Positions 1 through 5,452 are shown, counted from the stretch's first letter. The stretch: DNA of 9,122 nucleotides from JBCDCP01 sp039181495 (GCA_039181495.1 JBCDCP010000113.1:1-9122); one strand, 5' to 3'. Program-made: numbers and translations. The notes: a model not told the origin generated them from the letters alone.

Positions 1-636
1 GGACTGATGAACGGTCAGAAGATCACCAAACTGCTTGATCGCGAGCTTGGCGGCATCTCCATCGAGGACCTCAAACCACGATTTGTTGCGGTGGCGACCG
101 AGATGCGAACCGGTCACGAGATCTGGCTGTCACGCGGTCGGCTCGCGCCTGCCTTACACGCCTCTTATGCCATTCCCGGCGTCTTCCGGCCGCACAAGAT
201 CAACCAGCGCTGGCTGTTCGATGGCGCGATCGTCAACCCGGTGCCGGTATCTGTGTGCCGCGGCCTCGGCGCACGGCTGGTCATCTCGGTGAACCTACAG
301 ACCGCCTTCTTTGGCCGAGGCGCGGTGGTCCCCTTCCCTCATCACAGCGAAGAAGATCAAACCTCGGCCAGCGAAACGACCGATGCACCACCCGGCGCTT
401 CGGCGGTCATGATGGATGCGCTCAATATCGTGCAAGACCGGATTTCACGCACGCGCCTCGCTGGCGATCCTCCCGATGTGGTCATCGGTCCACGCCTCGG
501 CGATCTTGGCATGTTCGACTTTCACCGCGCCCAGGAAGCGATTTCAGCCGGGCGCGACGCAGCCGAACGGGCGCTGCCAGACATCATGGATGCGTGTAGC
601 ATTCTTGCCGACCCGGTCGACCAGCCGGCGGGCTAG
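1..636 (+). CDS. Patatin-like phospholipase, 3' part (5' end outside window)
   Basis: This is the C-terminal part of a patatin-family (RssA/NTE-like) serine acyl hydrolase; such enzymes cleave acyl esters of phospholipids with a Ser-Asp dyad. The reading frame is open from base 1, so the ATG at base 7 is probably internal. The conserved stretch ASYAIPGVFRP and the downstream Asp-Gly-Ala motif (DGAIVNPVPV, codons near 220-250) match the patatin region holding the catalytic Asp. The GxSxG nucleophile and the N-terminal oxyanion loop must lie upstream of the window and cannot be checked. After the core comes a less conserved tail with an acidic, Ser/Thr-rich segment (around bases 345-400). The stop codon overlaps the stop of the convergent CBS gene. 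The substrate is unknown. The family call is firm; activity is inferred because half of the active site is not visible. Confidence 0.9.
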   Translation, partial: GLMNGQKITKLLDRELGGISIEDLKPRFVAVATEMRTGHEIWLSRGRLAPALHASYAIPGVFRPHKINQRWLFDGAIVNPVPVSVCRGLGARLVISVNLQTAFFGRGAVVPFPHHSEEDQTSASETTDAPPGASAVMMDALNIVQDRISRTRLAGDPPDVVIGPRLGDLGMFDFHRAQEAISAGRDAAERALPDIMDACSILADPVDQPAG

Positions 637-1064
637 CTCGCCATTATGTAATCCTGCAGCGCGTCTTTCTCGAGCTGGATTTCCGCGATCCGCTGCTTGA
701 CGACATCACCGATCGAGATGATCCCGGCCAGCTTGCCATCCTCTTCGACCGGCACATGGCGAAACTTGCCATCGGTCATCTTGGTCATGACAGCGATCAC
801 GCGATCCTTGGGCGAACACGTCACCACCTTCTTGGTCATGATCGCGCTGGCAGGTTTCGACAAGATATCCGCGCCGTGACGCGCAAGACCGCGAACGATG
901 TCGCGCTCCGACAAGATGCCAGCAATACGGTTGCCAGCATCAACGGCAACCACGGCACCGATGCCATATTCCTCAAGCAACGTGATAACGTCCGCCAGAG
1001 GTGTGGAGGGCTGGATGGTGATCACATCTCCGCCCTTACGATTCAGAAGCTTAGCGACTGTCAT
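633..1064 (-). CDS. Tandem CBS-domain protein
   Basis: A 143-residue protein made almost entirely of two CBS domains (about residues 11-63 and 75-127), the usual Bateman module that binds adenosine nucleotides and senses energy or redox state. Supporting motifs are GAVVAVD with GILSERDIVR in repeat 1, and IMTKKVVTCSP with RHVPV and GIISIGDVV in repeat 2. There is no fused enzyme or channel domain, so it is a stand-alone regulatory subunit whose partner is unknown. The ATG is well supported by a GGGAGGA ribosome-binding site about 9 bases upstream. No membrane segment or signal peptide is seen. It lies downstream of the rhomboid gene on the same strand, but a 153-base gap makes co-transcription uncertain. 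No clear terminator was found in that gap; only a weak 5-bp stem (1153-1157 with 1169-1173) is present. Confidence 0.93.
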   Translation of the reverse strand: MTVAKLLNRKGGDVITIQPSTPLADVITLLEEYGIGAVVAVDAGNRIAGILSERDIVRGLARHGADILSKPASAIMTKKVVTCSPKDRVIAVMTKMTDGKFRHVPVEEDGKLAGIISIGDVVKQRIAEIQLEKDALQDYIMAS

Positions 1065-1217
1065 GTCGGTTGTCCTCCCGGGCTTGGCTCATTCCGCCCC
1101 GATTTGTGCCCATCGGTTTGGTCGGAATAATGTCGCTAATTTTGCGCCGAGTGGGCGAATTCCGCAACCGCCCGATCACATCAGGGTTTCTACCCCGAGA
1201 CAGCGTCAGAATTCGGT

Positions 1218-2006
1218 TTACCGGACAGGGTCGAAGAAGCGAAACAGCAGCAAACCGACAAGAAACCCACCAATATGGGCCTGCCAGGCGATTGAAACCT
1301 CAGCGCCAGCCACAGAAACGGGCGAGAGTCCAAACATCACGTTTGCAATCATCCAGACACCAACAAAGGCAACAATGCCGCTATCGCGGAATGCCTGTTT
1401 GAGCGGCAGAACAGGCGCATAGATCGCCGCATTGGGATTGCGTCGCCCGGCCGCTGTCAGGGGGCCGCCAGGCGACAGCGCAAATCTGATTGCCGCAGCC
1501 ATGTGGCCGGAAACAACGGCTGACGCTCCGATCATCGGCACCACGCTGCCAAAGTTGGTCAGCAGGTGCAGCAATGCGCCTGCAAAGGCTGCTGCCAGCG
1601 AGAAAAGCAAGAACCGCATGACACCGAACCGGCGTGCCACCGGAGACCCGAAGGCCAGCATGGCTACGGTGTTGACCGCAAGATGACCAAACCCCGCATG
1701 CAGCAACGCGTAACTCAGAAACGTCGTGACGCTGCCTACCGGATGAAGGGGCAACAGCGCACCCCACTGGCTCAACTCTTCGAACCGGACCGGCACAAAG
1801 CCGAAGGCGAAGACCATCCATCGTTCGATCGCCGGTGGCACGAGCATTCTCGCCACTTCGACAGCGATCAGGACCGCGGCGAGAACAATGATCACCGCCG
1901 GGGCATTGATCGCCCGCGGCGCCGGGGGCCCAGATATGCCGGAGTTTGGGGGCTCTGCCGGCTCCCTTGAGGGGTCAGACGCGCCTCGCCTGGCATTCTC
2001 ATCCAT
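1218..2006 (-). CDS. Rhomboid-family intramembrane serine protease
   Basis: A 262-residue polytopic membrane protein of the rhomboid family, which cleaves transmembrane segments of other proteins within the bilayer. Visible signatures are the H-x4-H-x3-N element in TM2 (HAGFGHLAVN, His103, His108, Asn112), the proposed nucleophile Ser162 in GAS, and the catalytic His244 in WQAHIGG near the last helix. The residues after the Ser read AVVSG rather than the common Gly immediately after it. Roughly six hydrophobic segments follow a soluble, Pro-rich N-terminus (residues 1-33). The ATG at 2006 is preferred because AGGTAGG lies about 6 bases upstream; an in-frame start at 2108 would add 34 residues without rhomboid character. 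The substrate is unknown. The upstream gap is shared with the divergent PAS gene. Confidence 0.9.
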   Translation of the reverse strand: MDENARRGASDPSREPAEPPNSGISGPPAPRAINAPAVIIVLAAVLIAVEVARMLVPPAIERWMVFAFGFVPVRFEELSQWGALLPLHPVGSVTTFLSYALLHAGFGHLAVNTVAMLAFGSPVARRFGVMRFLLFSLAAAFAGALLHLLTNFGSVVPMIGASAVVSGHMAAAIRFALSPGGPLTAAGRRNPNAAIYAPVLPLKQAFRDSGIVAFVGVWMIANVMFGLSPVSVAGAEVSIAWQAHIGGFLVGLLLFRFFDPVR

Positions 2007-2160
2007 CGAAGACCTACCTGATCCGAGGCGGCACCGCTGCCGGCTGATTGGCACACCCGGTGCAATGGAGACCACAGAACATGAAACGCACACCCATCGC
2101 CGCAGCATGTGTGCCTGATCCGCACAGCGCTGTCACGGACAGAGACAGATCGAGCACCAG

Positions 2161-2787
2161 ATGTACACCGTTGAGACAATTCCCAGCACCCGCATACGAG
2201 AGCATTTCAGAGACGAAACAGCCCGGTTTGCCTTCGACTATTGGGATCGCATCAGACGCAATAGCAACGTTCCCGACCGTCGTGACATAGAACCGGCTGA
2301 CATGGCGCCGGTGCTTGGAAACCTCCTGCTGCTGGAAACCTTCGCCGGCAGTGTGTCGTTCCGGCTTGGCGGCAGCCAGCTGACCGCTCACCTCCGCCGC
2401 GAAACCCGTGGTACCAGTGCGGCAACGATCTGGCGCGGCATGGACAGAGGCCGGTTTGAGGCGCTCATTCACACTCTGGTCGACTTGCCCGGCGGCGCAC
2501 TTCTAACGGCGGATCTGATGATCGACGGACGATCGCCTACGCCATTTGAAATTCTTCTGCTGCCACTGACCTTCCGCAGCAAGGAAATCACCCGCTTTCT
2601 GGGCACCGCCACCCCCCTGCGCAACGACTATTGGCTGGGTACTGAGTCCCCGTTGGGGTTCGAGTTGCGCAACATCGTGCTGTTCGAAGCGACTGCAAAC
2701 CGCGACAGCAGTACGACGCCATCGGAATCCAATCCGATTCGGGTTCATCGTCACCTGGCTGTTTATGCGGGTGGTCAGGAACGCTGA
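2161..2787 (+). CDS. PAS_5-like (PF07310-type) PAS-domain protein
   Basis: A 208-residue soluble protein resembling the short single-PAS proteins common in Rhizobiales. The N-terminal pattern of an aromatic YWDRIR, then VPDRRDIEPADMAPVLGNLLLLE (residues about 27-59) and SFRLGGSQL (66-74), is the typical start of that PAS fold. The C-terminus ends in RVHRHLAVYAGG, also typical. No output domain (kinase, GGDEF, HTH) is fused, so it is a sensor or adaptor module; ligand and partner are unknown. The first in-frame ATG is used, but its ribosome-binding site is weak. It lies 141 bases before the PilZ gene on the same strand, a pairing recalled as common in Rhizobiales. Co-transcription is possible because no convincing terminator separates them. 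The family name is from pattern recognition, not a search. Confidence 0.78.
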   Translation: MYTVETIPSTRIREHFRDETARFAFDYWDRIRRNSNVPDRRDIEPADMAPVLGNLLLLETFAGSVSFRLGGSQLTAHLRRETRGTSAATIWRGMDRGRFEALIHTLVDLPGGALLTADLMIDGRSPTPFEILLLPLTFRSKEITRFLGTATPLRNDYWLGTESPLGFELRNIVLFEATANRDSSTTPSESNPIRVHRHLAVYAGGQER

Positions 2788-2928
2788 AACTACCCAAATT
2801 TTAGCATTTCGGCGTTTTTCTGCCGTATCTGGCCGTTGGTTGCCGGCCACGATTACGCGTCGTTAACAGCTTTCACGGCAAAGTCTCGAGTGCCCATTTG
2901 ACTGCAAGCAGCAGGGAGTCCGCCTCGC

Positions 2929-3549
2929 GTGTCTGCGCCGGCCGAAAAACTGTCACCTGCCTCCAGCCAAGATCGCCGGAGGTTTCGCCGGGTCGAAATA
3001 TCTCTGGCCGGGCGTTTCATGCTGCCCAATCGTCAGGAATTCCCCTGCCGCATTGTCGATATTTCACCTGGCGGCGCACGACTTGCCAGCGGTGTTTCTG
3101 GCAATCTCGGTGACAGGGTCGTGGCTTACATCGATCAGATCGGGCGCATCGAGGGTCGGATTACCCGGCAATTCAGCGATGGCCTTGCCATGAGCATCAA
3201 TGCCGGGCTGCGCAAGCGTGAGAAGTTGGCCGCCCAATTGACGTGGCTTGCCAACCGTAGCGTTCTTGGACTGCCCGAGGACCGCCGCCATGACCGCCAT
3301 CAGCCGGTCAATCCCAACACCGACGTCCTGCGCAATGATGGGACACGGCATCCAGCGATTATCGTCGATCTGTCCCGTTCCGGGGCGGCGGTGAAATGCG
3401 CAGCTCCGCTGGAAATCGGTGAACCCGTAACCGTCGGTGAGCATCGCGGCATCGTTGTGCGGCTATTCGATAATGGATTTGCAGTCGAATTCTCACAGAT
3501 GCTCGATGCGGTGTCCGGAGTGCCGGCCGACGCCGGCCTCACAATCTAA
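2929..3549 (+). CDS. Tandem PilZ-domain protein (putative c-di-GMP receptor)
   Basis: A 206-residue soluble protein with two PilZ-type modules. Module 1 has the basic RxxxR element (RRRFRR, residues 16-21) and DxSxxG (DISPGG, 44-49). Module 2 repeats both: RRHDR (119-123) and DLSRSG (147-152), ending in FDNGFAVEF. These are the two motifs by which PilZ domains clamp cyclic di-GMP, so both modules look binding-competent. No catalytic or membrane domain is attached, so it probably relays c-di-GMP to another protein (motility, envelope or exopolysaccharide). The start is GTG, supported by GGGAG about 11 bases upstream; the RxxxR lies just inside this start, so a much later start would lose it. 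The gene follows the PAS gene on the same strand. A GTTAAC half-site resembling half of a CtrA box lies at 2862-2867 in its upstream region. Confidence 0.88.
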   Translation: MSAPAEKLSPASSQDRRRFRRVEISLAGRFMLPNRQEFPCRIVDISPGGARLASGVSGNLGDRVVAYIDQIGRIEGRITRQFSDGLAMSINAGLRKREKLAAQLTWLANRSVLGLPEDRRHDRHQPVNPNTDVLRNDGTRHPAIIVDLSRSGAAVKCAAPLEIGEPVTVGEHRGIVVRLFDNGFAVEFSQMLDAVSGVPADAGLTI

Positions 3550-3581
3550 AGCTGGAACTCACTAAGCCGTCCCAACCGCCT

Positions 3582-3597
3582 TGTGACGAACTGCACA
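3582..3597. promoter_or_regulatory. Candidate CRP/FNR-family-like dyad TGTGA-N6-GCACA
   Basis: TGTGA (3582-3586) and GCACA (3593-3597) flank a 6-base spacer. This matches the enterobacterial CRP layout (TGTGA-N6-TCACA) except for one half-site base. It lies about 56-71 bases before the ATG of the double-glycine peptide, a sensible position for an activator site. Only the dyad is seen; alphaproteobacterial CRP-like regulators differ in specificity, so the regulator is unknown and chance remains possible. Confidence 0.3.
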
Positions 3598-3620
3598 GCG
3601 TCAGAGTGCGTCGACCCCCA

Positions 3621-3637
3621 TGTTGGATTGACCAACA
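3621..3637. promoter_or_regulatory. Inverted repeat TGTTGG-N5-CCAACA before the peptide gene
   Basis: A perfect 6-bp inverted repeat with a 5-base spacer ends 5 bases before the ribosome-binding site (GGGGA, 3643-3647) of the small peptide gene. It could be an operator overlapping the transcription start, or a small 5' hairpin in the mRNA. No clear -35/-10 pair was found around it. The function is not known. Confidence 0.35.
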
Positions 3638-3652
3638 ACAAAGGGGACGACG

Positions 3653-3841
3653 ATGAACACCGAAAACAAATCAACCGAACTGAATGACGGCGAACTCGAC
3701 CAGGTCGCAGGTGGCGGCGTTGTGTTTGAGATCGAGGTCAAGGCCAAAGGCGGCAAGCCGCAATCATACAAGCTGGGCAGTGGTCACGTCCGTAAGGATA
3801 ACCCGAAAGGCCTGTTCGGCGACGACCTCGGCGTTCTGTGA
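3653..3841 (+). CDS. Small peptide with double-glycine (bacteriocin-type) leader
   Basis: A 62-residue ORF with a good ribosome-binding site (AGGGGA, 5-6 bases before ATG) and its own downstream terminator, which makes it very likely to be a real gene. The N-terminus has the layout of a double-glycine leader: a polar start, then ELNDGELDQVAGG (residues 9-21), very like the LxxxELxxVxGG consensus of bacteriocin, microcin and RiPP precursors recognised by C39-peptidase ABC exporters. Cleavage after Gly21 would release a 41-residue product, GVVFEIEV to the C-terminal GVL. That product is Gly-rich (8 of 41), lacks Cys, has a small net positive charge and two acidic ends. With no Cys and few Ser/Thr, it is not an obvious lanthipeptide or sactipeptide core. 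No exporter, modification or immunity gene is in the window. A second Gly-Gly at 33-34 could be an alternative site. Function is unknown. Confidence 0.72.
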   Translation: MNTENKSTELNDGELDQVAGGGVVFEIEVKAKGGKPQSYKLGSGHVRKDNPKGLFGDDLGVL

Positions 3842-3862
3842 GTTCTGTACAACGCTCTTGGC

Positions 3863-3893
3863 AAAGCCGGCTCCTTTCGGGGCCGGCTTTTGC
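3863..3893 (+). terminator. Rho-independent terminator of the double-glycine peptide gene
   Basis: AAAGCCGGC (3863-3871) pairs with GCCGGCTTT (3882-3890). The inner bases TCC/GGG can extend the stem around a TTTC tetraloop, and a T-rich tract (TTTTGCTTTTG) follows. It begins 22 bases after the peptide stop codon, so the peptide is probably transcribed as a short monocistronic mRNA ending here. Confidence 0.85.
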
Positions 3894-3920
3894 TTTTGTT
3901 CGATCGACTCAGCCTCAAAA

Positions 3921-4050
3921 ACAGGCTTACCAAACCATGAATCAATTCTGATGCATTTGATTCCAATTTGAATAAAAAACAAGAACAAGTTTTCCTCTAA
4001 ACGTGAGATATTGATACCCATAAGCCTAACCAATCTCAAAATACATAAAA
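3921..4050. other. AT-rich intergenic segment upstream of the cysteine proteinase
   Basis: By hand count only 41 of these 130 bases are G or C (about 32%), against clearly GC-rich coding DNA on both sides. No plausible ORF fits: frames through it are shadows with no family pattern and no ribosome-binding site. It lies between the peptide terminator and the promoter-proximal dyads of the proteinase gene. Such tracts in alphaproteobacteria often serve as binding ground for MucR/Ros-type or other xenogeneic regulators, or mark acquired DNA. Either role is inference here. Confidence 0.6.
3939..3963. repeat. Inverted repeat GAATCAA-N11-TTGATTC
   Basis: A perfect 7-bp inverted repeat (3939-3945 and 3957-3963) whose arm centres are 18 bases apart, inside the AT-rich segment. 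The geometry would place both arms on nearly the same face of the helix, as in a dimer-binding operator. It is about 165-190 bases upstream of the proteinase ATG. No regulator is assigned; in AT-rich DNA such repeats arise by chance more readily. Confidence 0.35.
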
Positions 4051-4082
4051 TTGACAGATTATACTTCCGGGATTTGGAAGTA
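4051..4082 (+). promoter_or_regulatory. Candidate promoter with overlapping operator-like dyad TACTTCC-N7-GGAAGTA
   Basis: A perfect TTGACA (4051-4056) is followed at once by TATACT (4060-4065), a good -10-like hexamer. They are too close to work as a pair, so either TTGACA is a -35 with a poor -10 near 4074-4079, or TATACT is a -10 with a poor -35. A perfect 7-bp inverted repeat, 4062-4068 with 4076-4082 and a 7-base spacer, overlaps these elements. A protein bound there would probably block or remodel the promoter of the cysteine proteinase gene, whose ATG is 46 bases further on. The repeat is seen directly; its role is inferred. Confidence 0.45.
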
Positions 4083-4096
4083 GACTGCGCAAGACT

Positions 4097-4127
4097 GCCC
4101 CCATCAGCAAGGGAACAGGGGGCTGAT
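4097..4127 (+). promoter_or_regulatory. Leader with two mutually exclusive hairpins over the ribosome-binding site
   Basis: The ribosome-binding site of the proteinase gene is the G5 run at 4118-4122. GCCCCC (4097-4102) can pair with GGGGGC (4118-4123) and hide it completely. The adjacent ATCAGC (4103-4108) can instead pair with GCTGAT (4122-4127), leaving most of the G run in the loop. The arms run in the same order, so both stems cannot form together as simple nested hairpins. This could give translational control or simply keep translation low. No trigger is known. Confidence 0.35.
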
Positions 4128-4128
4128 C

Positions 4129-4758
4129 ATGAAACGCGCACTTCTCATAATGGCGGCTGCAGCGGCCATCTTCTCAGGCGGCGACGCCGAAGCACGACAG
4201 ACAACGCCGGGGCAACACCTTCAGGCCGGCAACATGCAGGTCTATGGCCGGGCAAAGCCGCCTTTGGGCTATCTGCAGCTTTGCCAGCAGTTTCCCGAAG
4301 AATGCACCGTGCAGCGCAGCGGTGCCCACAACATGGAGTTGACCCGGGCGCGCTGGCAAGAACTGGTCGAAATCAATCACCAGGTCAACGCCGCCGTCAT
4401 TGGGGTCACCGACCGGGAGCTCTACGGCACCGAAGAAATGTGGACCTATCCCAATCGCTACGGCGATTGCGAGGATTACGTCCTGCTCAAGCGGCTGATG
4501 CTGATCCGCCGCGGCTGGTCACCAGAATCCCTGCTGATCACCGTGGTCTGGGATGAAAAAGGTGAGGGTCATGCAATCCTGACCGTCACCACGTCTCACG
4601 GGGACTTCATTCTCGACAACAACCGCAACGAAATCCTGCGTTGGCAGGAAACCGGCTACGTATTCGAAAAGCGGCAAGCCGCCTTCGGTGCCGGCCAGTG
4701 GGTCTGGCTCCGTCCCGACCGGCCAGGCGCCATGACCAATGTGGGTTCAACCAACTAG
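4129..4758 (+). CDS. BTLCP-family transglutaminase-like cysteine proteinase, exported
   Basis: A 209-residue protein of the bacterial transglutaminase-like cysteine proteinase family (PF06035, peptidase family C93, to which LapG belongs). A Sec signal peptide is clear: MKR, a hydrophobic Ala-rich core to about residue 16, and AEA at 20-22 as a likely cleavage site, so it acts in the periplasm or outside. The papain-fold triad is visible: Cys114 in YGDCEDYVLLKR, His148 in GEGHAILTV, and Asp163 in FILDN. Cys52 and Cys59 could form a disulfide. LapG-type members cleave surface adhesins under c-di-GMP control, but no LapD-like receptor or adhesin is present here, so that role is not established. 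The ATG has a strong G-rich ribosome-binding site 6 bases upstream. The gene ends before a strong terminator and is probably monocistronic. The triad is complete, so an active hydrolase is expected. Confidence 0.9.
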   Translation: MKRALLIMAAAAAIFSGGDAEARQTTPGQHLQAGNMQVYGRAKPPLGYLQLCQQFPEECTVQRSGAHNMELTRARWQELVEINHQVNAAVIGVTDRELYGTEEMWTYPNRYGDCEDYVLLKRLMLIRRGWSPESLLITVVWDEKGEGHAILTVTTSHGDFILDNNRNEILRWQETGYVFEKRQAAFGAGQWVWLRPDRPGAMTNVGSTN

Positions 4759-4802
4759 AGCGCACTAAAGAACCGGTGGGATCCGTTGTTTTTCAGCCAG
4801 CG

Positions 4803-4846
4803 GCCCGGCTTTCGTCCCCACCCCACCGTCCCTTGCAAAGCCGGGC
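4803..4846. repeat. Inverted repeat GCCCGGCTTT / AAAGCCGGGC
   Basis: A perfect 10-bp inverted repeat (4803-4812 and 4837-4846) separated by 24 bases, in the 3' region after the proteinase stop and just before the main terminator. As RNA it would form a first hairpin stacked before the terminator stem, perhaps protecting the 3' end or backing up termination. It has no T tract of its own. Confidence 0.5.
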
Positions 4847-4850
4847 TGTC

Positions 4851-4890
4851 GCCGGTCTCTCCGCCCCCACGGAGAGACCGGCACTTTTTT
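4851..4890 (+). terminator. Strong Rho-independent terminator of the cysteine proteinase gene
   Basis: A perfect 13-bp stem, 4851-4863 with 4870-4882, closes a 6-base loop and is followed by AC and six T (4885-4890). The T run stops one base before the stop codon of the convergent gamma-carbonic-anhydrase gene, so the terminator fills the whole space between the two genes. The T tract favours the + strand, although the stem may also impede transcription from the other side. Confidence 0.95.
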
Positions 4891-4891
4891 G

Positions 4892-5422
4892 TCAGGGCAT
4901 CACTTCCAAGCCGGCCAGGAAACGCCGCGCATTGGCAACATAGCCTTCAGCCGATTTCTTCAATCCGGCGATTTCTTCAGCCGATAGCTCACGGACGACT
5001 TTTGCCGGTGCGCCGATGACGAGCGAACCGTCAGGGATCTGCTTGCCTTCAGTGACAAGGGCGTTGGCGCCAATCAGGCAGTTGTCGCCGATCACGGCAC
5101 CATTGAGGATCGTCGCCCCCATGCCCACGAGGCTGCAATCCCCGATTGTACAGCCGTGAACAATCGCATGATGGCCGATGGTGCAGTCCTCGCCCACCGA
5201 AAGAGGAAAACCCTCATCGGTATGCATCATCGTGCCTTCCTGGATGTTGCTGCGGGCTCCGACCACGAGCGGGTCATTGTCGCCGCGCAGCACAGAACCA
5301 AACCAGATACCAACATCCTCTCCTAGGGTAACATCGCCAATAACATGCGCATCGGGTGCAACCCACAGCCGCTGAGGATCAGCAATCTTCGGGGCAATGC
5401 CATCAAGCGCGTAGATTGGCAT
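4892..5422 (-). CDS. Gamma-carbonic-anhydrase-like hexapeptide-repeat protein
   Basis: A 176-residue left-handed beta-helix protein of the gamma carbonic anhydrase (YrdA/PaaY-like) family. Imperfect hexapeptide repeats run from about residue 23 to 135. The metal-ligand pattern is intact: His67 in MMHTD, and His84 with His89 in GHHAIVHGC, the five-residue spacing known from Cam-type enzymes. RGD at 46-48 is also a family mark. The C-terminal helix (residues 140-176) is typical. Many family members have weak or no carbonic anhydrase activity, so hydration of CO2 is possible but not shown. Start: ATG with GGAGAC about 7 bases upstream. It lies 30 bases after the small membrane-protein gene on the same strand, so it is probably the last gene of a cysE operon. 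Confidence 0.92.
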   Translation of the reverse strand: MPIYALDGIAPKIADPQRLWVAPDAHVIGDVTLGEDVGIWFGSVLRGDNDPLVVGARSNIQEGTMMHTDEGFPLSVGEDCTIGHHAIVHGCTIGDCSLVGMGATILNGAVIGDNCLIGANALVTEGKQIPDGSLVIGAPAKVVRELSAEEIAGLKKSAEGYVANARRFLAGLEVMP

Positions 5423-5452
5423 GTGGTTGTCTCCGCCGTTCCGTCACGCTCG

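Noticed and set aside
1065..1217. Two GAATTC hexamers and a 5-bp GGGCG/CGCCC stem between the rhomboid and CBS genes
   Set aside because: Too short and without T tract or consistent geometry; no promoter or terminator could be supported.
2014..2097. 27-residue minus-strand ORF with a Cys-rich FCGLHCTGC stretch just upstream of the rhomboid gene
   Set aside because: The CxxxCxxC is eye-catching and the stop is 8 bases before the rhomboid start, but the ribosome-binding site is poor and it sits in the divergent promoter gap. Without conservation it cannot be called a gene.
2830..2849. Stem TGGCCG/CGGCCA after the PAS gene as a terminator
   Set aside because: Only 6 bp with an 8-base loop and no T run afterwards; read-through to the PilZ gene is as likely.
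3764..4039. 91-residue minus-strand ORF across the peptide terminator
   Set aside because: It reads through a terminator hairpin and the AT-rich gap, overlaps the better supported peptide gene, and lacks a recognisable pattern.
4011..4556. 181-residue + ORF overlapping the AT-rich region and the proteinase gene
   Set aside because: It has a non-ATG start in AT-rich leader DNA and then runs out of frame through the BTLCP gene, whose frame has signal peptide, triad and ribosome-binding site.
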